From contig QXVZ01016619.1 in NCBI GenBank assembly GCA_008931825.1, positions 16,207 through 53,466 of the forward strand: a stretch of DNA of 37,260 nt. The letters are read 5' to 3'. A program made the position numbers and the translations under genes. Under the pieces are notes generated by a model. That model searched no databases. It had not been told where the DNA came from and worked only from the letters and a program-made list of their open reading frames with translations. This stretch comes from Phallusia fumigata (taxonomy: Eukaryota; Chordata; Ascidiacea; Phlebobranchia; Ascidiidae). Below are positions 1 through 9,158 of this stretch, piece after piece; the stretch's first letter is position 1; each line of letters starts with the position of its first letter.

Positions 1-19
1 GGGGGGGGGGGGGGGGGGG
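1..19. other. Poly-G run at the sequence edge
   Basis: Nineteen consecutive G residues open the window and then switch abruptly to normal AT-rich sequence. No comparable homopolymer occurs elsewhere. This looks like a contig-end or sequencing artefact rather than biology, although a true G-tract at an assembly break cannot be excluded. Confidence 0.75.
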
Positions 20-531
20 AATGCACAACACAACTGATTCTAAAATTCAATGCGACTACATTTCACAAACTCAGCTGTTTACAGCTTGCTTGCACGTAAC
101 TGCCTCTCCAGCATAGCTGCCTTCTCAGTAACGCTTGCGAACGTAGGCTGTGTGCGTGCCAAGCCCTTTTGGGGGTGGTCAGTGTTATCTAAAGTTAACA
201 CCTAACCCAATCGCAAAACAAAAATCTAAAAACAAATTAAATTACTTTTTTGTAAATCATGAATTCATAGAATAAGTCGGTCATAAAAAAGACGCTTCGC
301 TCTTTCCTCATCGCATGTATCAAACAAAAACTAAAAAACTATTAATTACCTCTGAAAAACAGAAATACAAGACAAAGACTCGAGTGCAATTTAGACAAAA
401 TGCAGATTCGTACCCATCAAATTTTGTACAATTAACCCATCATTTAACACTGAGCCAAATATCACCTCTAAACGCAAAATTACACCAAACTAAATTTTGC
501 AACTCCACATAAAGTTTAACCTTATTCAAGT
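20..531. other. Non-coding array flank, partial link and monomer sequence
   Basis: No credible gene is present. Bases about 140-220 resemble the link sequences at 3880-3990 and 6300-6420: all share a 'gccaag/gccaaac' start, a T-rich stretch and a 'taaag(t)taacac' block. Bases about 300-400 contain an 'atcgcatgta' start and a 'cctctgaaaa' block like those of the ~195-bp monomers further on. It is therefore a degraded edge of the 20-7790 array. The open frames here are short and unconserved. Confidence 0.5.
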
Positions 532-605
532 GCCTTTGTAGCTTAGTTGGTAGAGTGCCAGCCCCGCATAGGCTCATGTCGTGGGTTCGAATCCCACCGC
601 AGGCT
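532..605 (+). pseudogene. tRNA-like pseudogene or tRNA-derived SINE head
   Basis: The 74 bases fold partly as a tRNA. The acceptor strands GCCTTTG (532-538) and CGCAGGC (598-604) pair with one mismatch. The D arm GCTT/GAGT encloses an AGTTGGTA loop, and the T arm at 581-597 is perfect (GTGGG, loop TTCGAAT, CCCAC). The internal pol III promoter boxes are therefore recognisable, with the B box GGTTCGAATCC intact. The anticodon arm (about 557-573) is broken: it has an A-A mismatch and the loop lacks the invariant T33, so no trustworthy anticodon can be read. No T-run terminator follows closely. A SINE head or dead tRNA copy is more likely than a working tRNA. Confidence 0.6.
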
Positions 606-775
606 GAATGGAAATCCTTAGAAGGTCGACTATCATTCGGTATAACGCAACTTACAGGGGTATTTATTTGCGCGAACTGACTCGAATCCTTTTTCAACGC
701 GAGAGAACGGTCACGGGCGCGTCACGACTCGGTTGGTCGGTGTTTACGGAGCTCTGTTGATCCGTGAATCATTTT

Positions 776-798
776 CTTTGTGCCTTTAACACACAAAG
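776..798. other. Small hairpin in T1
   Basis: CTTTGTG (776-782) pairs perfectly with CACAAAG (792-798) around a 9-base loop. T2 keeps the stem and extends it to 8 bp (4361-4368 with 4378-4385) although the loop sequence differs. T3 has only an imperfect version near 7198-7226. It is not a histone-type stem-loop. Confidence 0.45.
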
Positions 799-935
799 GA
801 AGGGGAACGTCGTAGCCAGGGAACCACTGGGCTGTGTTAAAACAGGAACATTTTGTGAGATGCGACTGTGACGTTCAGTGTTGGGAGTGTTTTAACTTCG
901 AAATAAGATTTCGGTGTTCAGTAAAGCCTTTTACG

Positions 936-1030
936 GGGTTCGAACCCAGGGTGAACCAGAGACGAATCCCATTCAGGCTTTTTATGTTTGTTTAAGGCTT
1001 GAGCGCCTCAGGCCATTCGACCAAACGTCT
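936..1030 (-). pseudogene. Class II tRNA-like (Leu/Ser type) pseudogene in T1
   Basis: On the minus strand an A-box-like stretch, TGGTCGAATGGCC followed by TGAGGCGCTC (about 1023-1001), resembles the D region of animal tRNA-Leu/Ser. It is followed by a B box, GGTTCGAACCC, near 936-948. The spacing is longer than in a normal class II tRNA, the anticodon stem does not pair, and the acceptor strands do not match, so it is not a functional tRNA. T2 carries the same element at about 4519-4612. It is probably the tRNA-related part of an old SINE that was duplicated with the module. Confidence 0.45.
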
Positions 1031-1047
1031 TCCCAGAGGTACAAGTT

Positions 1048-1087
1048 TTTTTTTTAATTTTATTAATTTTTATTTTTTTTATTTTTA
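1048..1087. repeat. T-rich low-complexity tract
   Basis: Nearly pure T/A (a run of T, then T interrupted by A) between the tRNA-like element and the 'cacctagtggtgg' block of T1. T2 lacks this tract at the same place, so it expanded in T1 or was lost in T2. Confidence 0.7.
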
Positions 1088-1305
1088 GAGTTACAAGTTT
1101 ATTGACAGTGGAGTTTGGTTGGTAGTAGTGCTACACCTAGTGGTGGTATTGTCGAAGATTTTTGTTTGAAGAGCAGTTACAATGGAACGGCTTCCACTTC
1201 GCGTGGTACAGTGATTGTGTAAAACTGTTTGATTATAAAGGAGAAGCAAATTGATTAATACCAGCCGTGAATATATTTAAATATTCTTTTAAAATCCAGT
1301 GGATG

Positions 1306-1794
1306 GCGCGTAACGTTGGTTCCTTTGTGCCTTGTTAGTTGGGTTCGATACTTGATATCGCATCCGGCGCAGACCTAGTATGAATGCGTCTGCTGTCGTT
1401 CCCCTTATATGTTAGGCAGTTTCGTTATTATTGACCTGGTGCCGAGATTGCGTAATATCGCGTCGGGCTATGTGTAGGATGCCTGGGTTGTCAGTGTCAG
1501 CTTGCAATGAGCCGATAACGCTTTCGGGTGAGAGAGAGATCCAAGGGATNGCGCGTAACGTTGGTTCCTTTGTGCCTTGTTAGTTGGGTTCGATACTTGA
1601 TATCGCATCCGGCGCAGACCTAGTATGAATGCGTCTGCTGTCGTTCCCCTTATATGTTAGGCAGTTTCGTTATTATTGACCTGGTGCCGAGATTGCGTAA
1701 TATCGCGTCGGGCTATGTGTAGGATGCCTGGGTTGTCAGTGTCAGCTTGCAATGAGCCGATAACGCTTTCGGGTGAGAGAGAGATCCAAGGGAT
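1306..1794 (+). repeat. Exact 244-bp direct duplication around N at 1550
   Basis: Bases 1306-1549 and 1551-1794 read identical throughout, separated by a single N. An exact overlap abutting an N is what is expected when two contigs with overlapping ends are joined without merging. T2 carries this block only once (about 4928-5178). The duplication is therefore probably an assembly artefact and the true T1 module is about 245 bp shorter. Confidence 0.85.
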
Positions 1795-1890
1795 CGTTTT
1801 GTTCAATGTGTGTGCGGCAAGCCTCTCAAAATCAACAAGTTCTATTTTTGATGGAGAGGATCAAAAATAGCTGATACAGCTGATGTTTTA

Positions 1891-2510
1891 TTTTTGTAAC
1901 GACATTTCACGTACACATGATCACCGCTTGAATATTAGAAAAACAAACTGTGATTCCTAAATTTTAACACTTCACTCAATCGCATATAATCAACAAACAA
2001 ACTTACGTACCTTTAAAAATTTAAGTATAACAGAATAAGAGTCAAATGCTGAACAAAATCGAAAAACAAATTCACACAATAAGCGTTGTTTTGCAACACA
2101 ATAACACTCCATGTGCCTGAATTACTGTAGAAAAAAAGCGCTGCAGATTCTTTCAATCGCAAATAATAAAAAAAAAACGCTCAAAAAACTTCATTTCCTT
2201 TAAAAACACTAGCAGGTAATTTTAATAAAGTCAGATACAATTTTACCGAGAGAAACCAAAAAAGTTTGTTTGTAAAATTGTTCTGTTTTAACACAATACA
2301 CTGCTTATTAATACACAAAAACTTGCTGCACAATCTATTAAAACGCATTTGCATGTATAAAAGAAAAACCTCAAAATACCTCATTACCTCTGAAAATAAA
2401 CACTGACGGTAATTTTAATGGATTCAGATGGAATTCTGACAAAAAGCGGACACAAACTTAAAGTTTAACAACTGTCCTGTTGCAGCACAATAACTCTCTG
2501 TAAACTTCTG
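1891..2510. repeat. Run of three ~195-bp monomers, set A
   Basis: Three degenerate monomers lie head to tail. The anchor 'acacaataacactc' (or a variant) falls at 2096, 2291 and 2485, giving periods of 195 and 194 bp. Shared blocks are an 'atcgca' start, 'cctctgaaaa/cctttaaaaa', 'taattttaat', and 'aattctgac'. The same three-monomer run occurs at 5270-5880. There is no coding potential. Confidence 0.65.
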
Positions 2511-2945
2511 TACGCGGTCTTCCGCCATAAGCAGAGTGGCGGCGCTTTAAGAAAAAATAGTCTGTTCCATCACAGACACAAAACGCGCACCAACCTCTTG
2601 CGCTTATTACCTCGACTTCATGTGACACGGTTCAGCGAGTGAGTGTCGACCAATCAAACGCTTCCTTTTAACGTGACGACATTGCGCAGCGGCAGCGTTT
2701 CTCATTGGTCGGCTGTTGAGGCGCACTCCCTGTGCGGCGCCTTTCTCTCTTTTGTATTTGCCCGACACGCAAAGCGAATTGGGCAACGAAACAACTTGGT
2801 GACTCACCGACCTCTCTCTTTTGTTAATATTGGGAAACGACAGGGTGTTTCCCCGAATATACAACTGCGTCCCGATTGCAGTGAACCGTCTGATTATTTG
2901 CTGTATAGAGGAAAGAGTTTAGGTGTTGGTGATGCTTCACTTAGT
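2511..2945. promoter_or_regulatory. PM1: promoter-like module with inverted CCAAT boxes
   Basis: A CpG-containing island within AT-rich monomers. It carries CCAAT (2650-2654) and its inverse ATTGG (2704-2708) about 50 bp apart, with a 'gtgacgacattgcgca' block between. Upstream is 'agcagagtggcggcgc' and a short 'ccgcca/tggcgg' inverted repeat. The arms around the two CCAAT boxes are partly inverted copies of one another. It has lost the CACGTG and full CRE seen in PM2 and PM3. Open frames over it are not preserved between copies, so it reads as a regulatory module rather than coding sequence. Transcription direction is unknown. Confidence 0.5.
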
Positions 2946-3414
2946 GGTATACATGTACTTGAATTACTGTACATGAGAGGTCCTGCATCAGTTTCAATCG
3001 TCAAGTAATCTTTAAAACAAACTAATATATTTTTGAGAAAATATTCACAGACAACCGTTTTCAGAGTCGAATGCAATTCTGACAAAAGTGAAAAAACTTT
3101 ATTTCCTCTAAAAAAAACACTAACAGATAATTTTAATGGAGACAGATGCAATTTTAACGAGAAGACCCAAAGTTTAAGTTTGTTCATAAAACTGTTCTGT
3201 TGTAACACAATACACTGCATTTTAATACACAAAAACATGCCGTACTATCTATTAATCGCATTCGCATGTATTAAAAAATCCTCAAAATACTTCATTACCT
3301 CTGAAAATAAACACTGAAGGGTAATTTTGTTGTATTCAGATGGAATTCTGACAAAAAGCGGACACAAAGCTGTTTTGTTGCAGCACGATAACTCTCTGTA
3401 AACTTAAACCACTG
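2946..3414. repeat. Run of two ~180-195-bp monomers, set B
   Basis: Two further monomers with anchors at about 3205 and 3383 (178 bp apart). They carry the same 'taattttaatgga', 'aattctgac', 'cctctgaaaa' and 'acacaataca' blocks as set A and lie directly between PM1 and PM2. Confidence 0.6.
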
Positions 3415-3860
3415 TACACGGTATCCTGCCTTATATAAGCAGAGTGGCGGCGCTTTAAGAAAAAATAGTCGGTTACATCACAGACACAAAATGCGCACCA
3501 ACCTCTTACGCTTACTACCGATTTTATGTGACGCGGTTCAGCGAGTGCGCGTCGACCAATCACAAACGCTTCCTTTTTTACGTCAGAACCCACGTGACGA
3601 CATGGCGCAACGGCAGCGTTTCTGATTGGTCGGCTGTTGAGGCGCACTCCCTGTTTATTTTCCTTCTGCGTTTACCCAGCGAATTGGCAAACGAAACAAC
3701 TTGATGACGTACCGACCTCTTTCTTTTGTCAGTATTGGGAAACGACAGGGTGTTTCCCCGAATATACAACTGGGTCCCGATCGCTGTGAGCAGTGAACCG
3801 TGTTGGGGGAAGGCGTTTAGTTGTTGGTTGTGTTTCACTTAGTGGTGGTGTTGGTGAAAC
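3415..3860. promoter_or_regulatory. PM2: promoter-like palindromic module with TATA-like box
   Basis: PM2 matches PM1 and PM3 over most of its length. Visible motifs are a TATATAAG element near 3433-3440 preceding 'cagagtggcggcgc', CCAAT at 3556-3560, a CRE-like TTACGTCA at 3578-3585, CACGTG at 3591-3596 and inverted CCAAT (ATTGG) at 3625-3629. The outer arms are inverted repeats. This grouping of CCAAT (NF-Y type), bZIP and E-box (USF/TFE type) sites is typical of animal promoters, but no gene start can be placed next to it. The TATATA is absent from PM1 and PM3. Confidence 0.55.
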
Positions 3861-4055
3861 AGTTAAATCACCGTCACACGTGTAAGGGTTTGGTATGCCA
3901 AGCTTTTTTTCTGCTTTGGTCGAGCGGTGTTTGCTAAAGATAACACTTTAACCTAATCTCGTTCAACAAACCAATTTACCTCTGAGAAAAGAATCACCAG
4001 TCGTAAAAATTCTTTAATAAGTTTTTTAAATCTAGTAAATTTTCTTTACAGCAGA
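3861..4055. repeat. Link sequence between PM2 and the next module
   Basis: Repeated with about 85-90% identity by eye at 6280-6500. It has a 'gttaaatcaccgt' start, a 'tatgcca' plus T-run block, 'gagcggtgttt' and 'taaagataac'. No gene or named motif is visible. Confidence 0.55.
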
Positions 4056-4289
4056 TTTGTTTCTTTCAATGCGTTACATTTCACGCATTCATGTTTACCA
4101 CTTGGACACTAGAATGGCGGACCGTCTCTCCAGTATTACTGTCCCCTTAACAATTATGCCAAGTCTTCATGCAACACGATACAACGAGAAACGACGAATC
4201 ACAAACGCCGCCTTTTTTCGTTACAAGAGAATGTACGTTTCAACCATTCGATTGCGAACCGCCTTTTTTCCTTTTTCAACGCGAGAGAA
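4056..4289. repeat. Shortened promoter-like module between link and T2
   Basis: It starts with 'acatttcacgcattc', the block that opens several modules (also at 1900, 5288 and 6525). The segment 'gaatggcggaccgtctctcc' (about 4111-4130) is identical to 6562-6581. Bases 4194-4235 match 6953-6995 in PM4 almost exactly. The CCAAT box of PM1-3 is here changed to CGAAT (near 4194), so the motif set is incomplete. Confidence 0.5.
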
Positions 4290-5265
4290 CGGCCACAAAC
4301 TCGTTGCGCCTCGTGATTGGTCGATTTTTGAGAAGCACTGTTGTACCCGTTAATCATTTTCTTTGTGTTTTTTCAACACACAAAGGAAGGTGGAACGTCG
4401 TAGCCAGGGAACCACTGGGCTGTGTTAAAACAGGAACATTTTGTGAGATGCGACTGTGACTTCAGTGTTGGTAGTGTTTTAACTTCGAAATACGATTTCG
4501 GTATTCGTTAGCCTTTTACGGGGTTCGAACCCAGGGTGAACAAGAGACGAATCCCGATCAGGTTTTTTATGTTTATTTAAGGCTTGAGGGCCTCAGGCAA
4601 TTCGAACAAACGTCTTCCAACACTTACAAGTTTATTGACAGTTGAGTCTGGTAGTAGTNTTTTATGTTTATTTAAGGCTTGAGGGCCTCAGGCAATTCGA
4701 ACAAACGTCTTCCAACACTTACAAGTTTATTGACAGTTGAGTCTGGTAGTAGTGCTCCACCTAGTGGTGGTATTGTCGAAGATTTTTGTTTGAAGAGCAG
4801 TTACAATAGAACGGCTTCCACTTCGCGTGGTACAGTGATTGTGTAAAACTGTTTGATTATAAAGGAGAAGCAAATTGATTAATACCAGCCGTGAATATAT
4901 TTAAATATTCTTTTAAAATCCAGTGGATGGCGCGTAACGTTGGTTCCTTTGTGCCTTGTGAGTTGGGTTCGATACTTGATATCGCGTCCGGAGCAGTCCT
5001 AGTATGAACGGGTCTGCTGTCGTTCCCCTTATATGTTAGGCAGTTTCCTTATTACACACCTTGATGCCGAGATTGCGTAATATCGGGTTTGGCTCATGTG
5101 TAGGATGCCTGGGTTGGCAGTGTCGGCTTGCACTTGGCCAATAACGCTTTCGGGTGAGAGAGAGAGATCCAAGGGATCGTTTTGTTCAGCGAGTGTGCGG
5201 TAAGCTTATCAAAATCAACTAGTGATATTTTTGTAGGAGAGAATCAAAAATAGCTGATACAGCTA
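4290..5265. repeat. T module, copy T2
   Basis: Same order of blocks as T1: the 'ctttgtgt' hairpin (4361-4385), 'gtagccagggaaccac', a minus-strand tRNA-like element (about 4519-4612), 'cacctagtggtgg' (about 4758-4770), 'gattgcgtaatatcg' (about 5071-5085) and 'gctttcgggtgagagaga'. It lacks the T-rich tract of T1. The internal 94-bp exact duplication at 4565-4753 is listed separately. It contains no plausible protein. Confidence 0.7.
4565..4753 (+). repeat. Exact 94-bp direct duplication around N at 4659
   Basis: Bases 4565-4658 and 4660-4753 are identical and separated by one N. As at 1550, this is most simply an unmerged contig overlap. Confidence 0.85.
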
Positions 5266-5879
5266 ATTTAATTTTTTAATGCAACTACATTTCACGCACA
5301 CAGGACCAATCTTTGGATATAGGAAAAGTAAACTGTGATTCCTAAAGTTTAACACCTCACCCGATCGCATATAATCAACAAACAAACTAAGTACCTTTAA
5401 AAATTTAAGGATAACAGATTAAGAGTCAAATGCTGAACAAATGCGGAAAAAAATTCCCACAATACACAATAACACTCCATGTGCCTGCATTACTGTAGAA
5501 AAAAAGCGCTGCACATTCTTTCAATCGCACATAATAAAAAAACGCTCAAAAAAACTTCATTTCCTCTAAAAACAAATACTAACAGGTAATTTTAATAAAG
5601 TCAGATACAATTTTACCGAGAGGAACCAAAAAAAGTTTGTTTGCAAAATTGTTCTGTTCTAACACAATACACTGCATATTAATACACAAAAACGTGCCGT
5701 ACTACCTATTAATCGCATTCGCATGTATTAAAAAAATGCCCAAAATACTTCATTACCTCTGAAAATAAACACTGACGGTAATTTTATTGGATTCAGATGG
5801 AATTCTGACAAAAAGCGGACACAAACTTAAAGTTTGTACTTAACAACTGTCCTGTTGCAGCACGATAACTCTCTGTAAA
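5266..5879. repeat. Run of three ~198-bp monomers, set C
   Basis: Anchors fall at about 5464, 5662 and 5860, both intervals being 198 bp. The run is collinear with set A at an offset of about 3.37 kb and about 90% identical by eye, so the larger T-monomer-PM unit was duplicated as a whole. Confidence 0.65.
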
Positions 5880-6240
5880 CTTGAATCACTGTACGCGGTC
5901 TTCCGCCATAAGCAGAGTGGCGGCGCTTTAAGAAAAAATAGTCGGTTCCATCAGTGACAAAATGCGCACAAACCTCTTGCGCTTATTACCTCGACTTCAT
6001 GTTACGCGGTTCAGCGAGCGCGCGTCGACCAATCACAAACCCTTCCTTTCTTACGTCAGAACCCACGTGACGACATTGCGCAACGCAGCGTTTGTGATTG
6101 GTCGGCTGTTGAGGCGCACTCGCTGTTTCTTTCCCTTCTGCGAACCTTTTTCTGTCAACATTGGGACACAATAGGGGGTTCCCCGACTATACAACTGCGT
6201 CCCGATTGCTGTGAGCAGTGAACCGTGTGATTATTTTCTG
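5880..6240. promoter_or_regulatory. PM3: best-preserved palindromic promoter-like module
   Basis: The left arm (6012-6040) and right arm (6090-6125) are inverted repeats. They share 'cagcgag' plus 'gcgc' and the 15-base 'CGACCAATCACAAAC'. Each arm carries a CCAAT box (6029-6033; ATTGG at 6097-6101). Between them lie TTACGTCA (6051-6058), CACGTG (6064-6069) and the C/EBP-type palindrome TTGCGCAA (6076-6083). The whole set fits in about 115 bp. The symmetry suggests a bidirectional or orientation-free element. No gene start is visible on either side, so the promoter role is inferred from motif grouping only. Confidence 0.6.
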
Positions 6241-6620
6241 TATGAAGGAAAGCATTGAGGTGTTGATGCTTCACTTAGCGGTGGGGTTGGTGAAACAATT
6301 AAATCACCGTCTCACGTATACGGGTTGTGTATATGCCAAACTTTTTTTCTGCTGTTAACGGACGAGCGGTGTTTCCTAAAGATAACGCTTTAACCTAATC
6401 TTGTTGGACAAACCAATTTAAAAATTTACAATTTAGAAAAGAATCACCAGTCGTAAAAATGCTTTAATTAGTTTTTTAAGTCTAGTAAATTTTTTTTGCA
6501 GCTGTTGGTTTGTTCTAATTCGTTTACATTTCACACATTCATGTTTACCACTTGGACACTAGAATGGCGGACCGTCTCTCCAGTATTACTGTCCCCTTAA
6601 TAACGTTTGCTGACTCGGGT
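6241..6620. repeat. Second link sequence and module start
   Basis: Collinear with 3840-4150: 'gttggtgaaacaattaaatcaccgt', 'tatgccaaac' plus T-run, 'agataacgctttaacctaatc', then the 'acatttcacacattc' module start and the 'gaatggcggaccgtctctcc' block shared exactly with 4111-4130. Confidence 0.6.
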
Positions 6621-6790
6621 TGTGTTACGATTAAATAATCAATTATTTCTGAAGTTTAGAACTTTTACCCAATCGCATGTAACAAACTCATGTTCAACCA
6701 AAGTTGAATCCAATTCTGACAGAAATGGACGCGAAATAAAAAAGTCTACACATAACAAACTTTCTGTGGCAACACAATAACACTCCACAT
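6621..6790. repeat. Single ~195-bp monomer
   Basis: One monomer with 'cccaatcgcatgtaacaaac', 'caattctgaca' and the 'acacaataacactcc' anchor at about 6772, directly in front of PM4. Confidence 0.55.
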
Positions 6791-7019
6791 ACCTGAGTTA
6801 CTGTACTGGGTTGTTCGCCTCAACATAGTCGCAGTGGTGGCGAATCGAAAAGTTGGTTCCATCAGGCTCAGAATGCGCAGCGATCTCTTATGCGTGTTAC
6901 CTCGGCAAACGCTTTTATGCCACCTTTTCATGCAACACGGTACAACGAGAAACGACGAATCACAAACGCCGCCTTTTTCGTTACAAAAGAATGTACGTGA
7001 CGACAATGCGCTGTGAATC
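6791..7019. promoter_or_regulatory. PM4: diverged promoter-like module
   Basis: It retains the 'ctgagttactgtac' start and the 'cgaatcacaaacgccgcc' and 'gtacgtgacgacaatgcgc' blocks corresponding to the left half of PM2/PM3. The CCAAT box has become CGAAT, the CACGTG has become TACGTG, and the right inverted arm is missing. It is probably a decayed copy. Confidence 0.4.
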
Positions 7020-7790
7020 AACAACTTGGTTGTGCTCCGACCCTTGAGCTTTTTTCTACACGAGAGAAGGGATATTTACCCGGACATCGTTGCGTGACTA
7101 CCTTGCGATTTATTCTTTTATCACGCTTGGGGAAAGTGCCTTCTGTAACAAGGTAACACGAGAGGGTTTGGAGATTCGTTCGACAAACCGTGAGTCATTC
7201 TCTCTGCGTTCACCAAACACACAAAGGGAAAAGGTGCGCTTTAAAAACCGTCTGATAAAACAAAATCTGGACTGTGGCAAACAGGGAACATTTCCCATGG
7301 CCCGTCTGGTTTCACTGATGATGTTCAGTGGGCAGTGTTTGTTTTTGTTACGAAATAAGACTTTAATCAAGTTATATGGCAGTGTAGATTGAGTTAGATT
7401 GAATGAGATTTTTGCTTGAATACAGTTACAATACCGAACCGAGAAGCTTTTATAAACCCACTATGTTATTTTTTTACATGGACATTGATTTGTGTAAAAG
7501 AGTTTGACATTTTAAATTTAAAAGCATCGAATTTTGTTATTCTTTTAATATTAATTGGATGAAAATGATTGTTGTTTTCATTGTGCTTTTCGTTGGATTT
7601 GCAAAATGCAATCTAGGTCACCACGTCGCGTGATATTCCGCTCGCTCAACCGTTGTGTGCCAGGGTTAAGTTGGTTCCGCTTTTCAGGATATGTAGAGAG
7701 GACAAGTAGGTAGTTTGAAGTTTACGCTTGGTCAATAACCCTTTCGTACGAGGAGGGTAAGGGGAAACCAGTTTTAGTAGGCATCACGTA
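7020..7790. repeat. T module, diverged copy T3
   Basis: It follows the T1/T2 order with much lower identity: 'cacacaaaggg', 'caaacagggaacattt', 'gatgttcagtgggcagtg', a 'tttttgcttgaatacagttacaat' block, and a CpG-containing end with 'gcgtgatattccg' and 'aataaccctttcg'. It lacks the tRNA-like insert and the 'cacctagtggtgg' block. Its end contains the 35-bp core described at 7657-7691. Two short opposed open frames (7090-7392 and 7110-7370) overlap each other and are not preserved in T1/T2. Confidence 0.5.
7657..7691 (+). other. 35-bp core shared with D modules, plus orientation
   Basis: The block contains 'agttggttccgcttttca' followed by 'ggata'. The reverse complement, with few changes, occurs at 16314-16348 (D1) and 26868-26902 (D3). 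The flanks align only weakly, so the core is better conserved than its surroundings. It matches no motif I can name. Confidence 0.6.
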
Positions 7791-8173
7791 CGCGCGTACT
7801 GCGCTAGGCGGCTGAAAAGGCAAAATGTCCCTCCTTGCTAAGGCTTACGGGCCTACTCAAGGCGGCGCTTTTTAACTGTTTTGAGATGACCAGTGTTTCC
7901 TCATGTGTACAACAAACACACAAGTTTTGCGAAGTTGGGTTTAGGAAACAGATCCTTGTTATTGCAACATTTGACATTATGGAATCGCTTGTCTTTAAAG
8001 GGCTCGTTATATAACTGGGATTTGTCCAGAGTGTCTATTTGGATATTGTTACAGTGCCTTGAGTACACAGGACTTTTATTTGCTTTGTGGTCTGTTTACT
8101 TTATCTGTGCAATGTTTTTACAGCAGTCATTCATAATCGCCATAACCTGAAGTCTGACTCTAGTTTGTGTGTA

Positions 8174-8187
8174 CGCTAGATGGCGCT
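8174..8187 (+). promoter_or_regulatory. CTCF-like motif, site 1
   Basis: The sequence CGCTAGATGGCGCT contains CTAGATGGCG, matching all ten positions of the animal CTCF core SYAGRKGGCR. The preceding CCA of the long consensus is absent. A match of this length is not rare enough to prove binding. Confidence 0.35.
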
Positions 8188-8856
8188 TAAGCTACGACAT
8201 TTTTAAACTACGCGTTAGGCCAAGAATAACCGGGATTTATGTCTGTTCTTTGGTTTATTCACTATTCTAACACATTGTTAAACCGAAACCAAACTTTTAC
8301 AAACATAGTTTGTTGTGTCAAAAACCGGAATGCGCTGTTTGTTGAGAGAATAAACGTAAGCCTTGTGACTTAAACGTTGAAAATGATGACAATTAAAGAT
8401 ATCTTTTTGTTAAGCAAGAAACCGGTCAGTTTGGAGAACATCGTCTACCCAACCTTTGTACTGATTATTATTTAATTCATGTTCAGCCAACGACATAAAT
8501 TTGTTGTATGTTAGGTAATTTTTTTAAGGAAATTATAAACCGAAGCAATCAACTTAAAGATTTTTTCCAGTGGTAGCCTTCTTAATGCAATATAAAAGTT
8601 TGAGGAAGCATGACCTCTTTCGCCCCTGCAACAAGAACTGCAACAAAATCTTATGAACTCGATTGAAACCTTCCCCACATTTTAAATGAAAGTCCCTTGC
8701 GTTGTTGCCGCGCTATATATTGTGTTCCGCCAGGGCCGATTGCGCAACACCGCAATGAGAACTCCGGCGCACAACTGATCGGTGGGCGGGTGGATTGTGC
8801 GTCACGGTACAGTTTGCCATGTCTATTTACACAGTCTGTCCCCGAAATTCTGTGTG

Positions 8857-8869
8857 CGCTAGGTGGCGC
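8857..8869 (+). promoter_or_regulatory. CTCF-like motif, site 2
   Basis: CGCTAGGTGGCGC again matches the ten-base CTCF core completely, in the same orientation as site 1 and 683 bp downstream. Similar 'tgtgt(g/a)' sequence precedes both, so they descend from a shared repeat or are kept as a pair. Confidence 0.35.
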
Positions 8870-9158
8870 AACGCTCTTACATTAAACAACGTTCAGCTGT
8901 ACTTAGATTTCAGCCAGGTCACTGTACCGTAAAACAGCGATCCGCAATTGTAATTTGGAATAGTTTGGGCACAACACAAACGCAATCTTGCCAGTCTGCT
9001 CTTAGGTTTGTTCATCATTTCTACGCATTTTCATGATGAAACTTCGGCCAACTTTTACAAATGTTAAAGGCTGCTGTTGATTGTTTTAAACGCTGACGTA
9101 TGTACTATTGGTGAAACGAGAATATAATGACAAGAAAATAAGAAACTTTGTGAATCGT

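Larger units (their letters stand above)
690..1890. repeat. T module, copy T1
   Basis: This segment matches T2 (4290-5250) at high identity by eye and T3 (7020-7790) more weakly. In order it contains a start with 'gcgagagaacgg', a 'ctttgtg' hairpin, a 'gtagccagggaaccac' block, a minus-strand tRNA-like element, a T-rich stretch (1048-1087), a 'cacctagtggtgg' block (1135-1147), and a CpG-containing end with 'gagattgcgtaatatcg' and 'gctttcgggtgagagaga'. The end is present twice because of the junction at 1550. There is no long open frame. I cannot name its function; non-coding transcript, promoter flank or inert repeat are all possible. Confidence 0.7.
7791..9089. other. Mostly single-copy non-coding stretch with an internal diverged repeat
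   Basis: No convincing gene is present. The parts around 8140-8360 and 8820-9080 look like an old direct duplication: each has a CTCF-like site followed by a block with 'ccaa(a/c)cttttacaaa' about 120-190 bp later. Bases about 8690-8880 are CpG-richer, with 'tatatat' near 8713 and 'gggcggg' near 8785, which could be a weak promoter. Short open frames at 7893-8150 and 8697-8885 have no supporting features. Confidence 0.45.

Noticed and set aside
532..605. Functional tRNA gene
   Set aside because: The anticodon stem is mispaired, T33 is missing, and no close pol III terminator is present.
440..697. 85-codon minus-strand frame containing 'GGIRTHDMSLCGAGTLPTKL'
   Set aside because: This is the well-known false translation of the minus strand of a tRNA T-arm/B-box region; it simply reads through the tRNA-like element at 532-605.
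1135..1147. 'cacctagtggtgg' in T1 and T2 as a CTCF site
   Set aside because: Several core positions disagree with the CTCF consensus, unlike the sites at 8174 and 8857.
2643..3008. 121-codon plus-strand frame over PM1
   Set aside because: It starts with GTG, overlaps a minus-strand frame, and is not preserved in PM2 or PM3, where motif-bearing DNA rather than codons is conserved.
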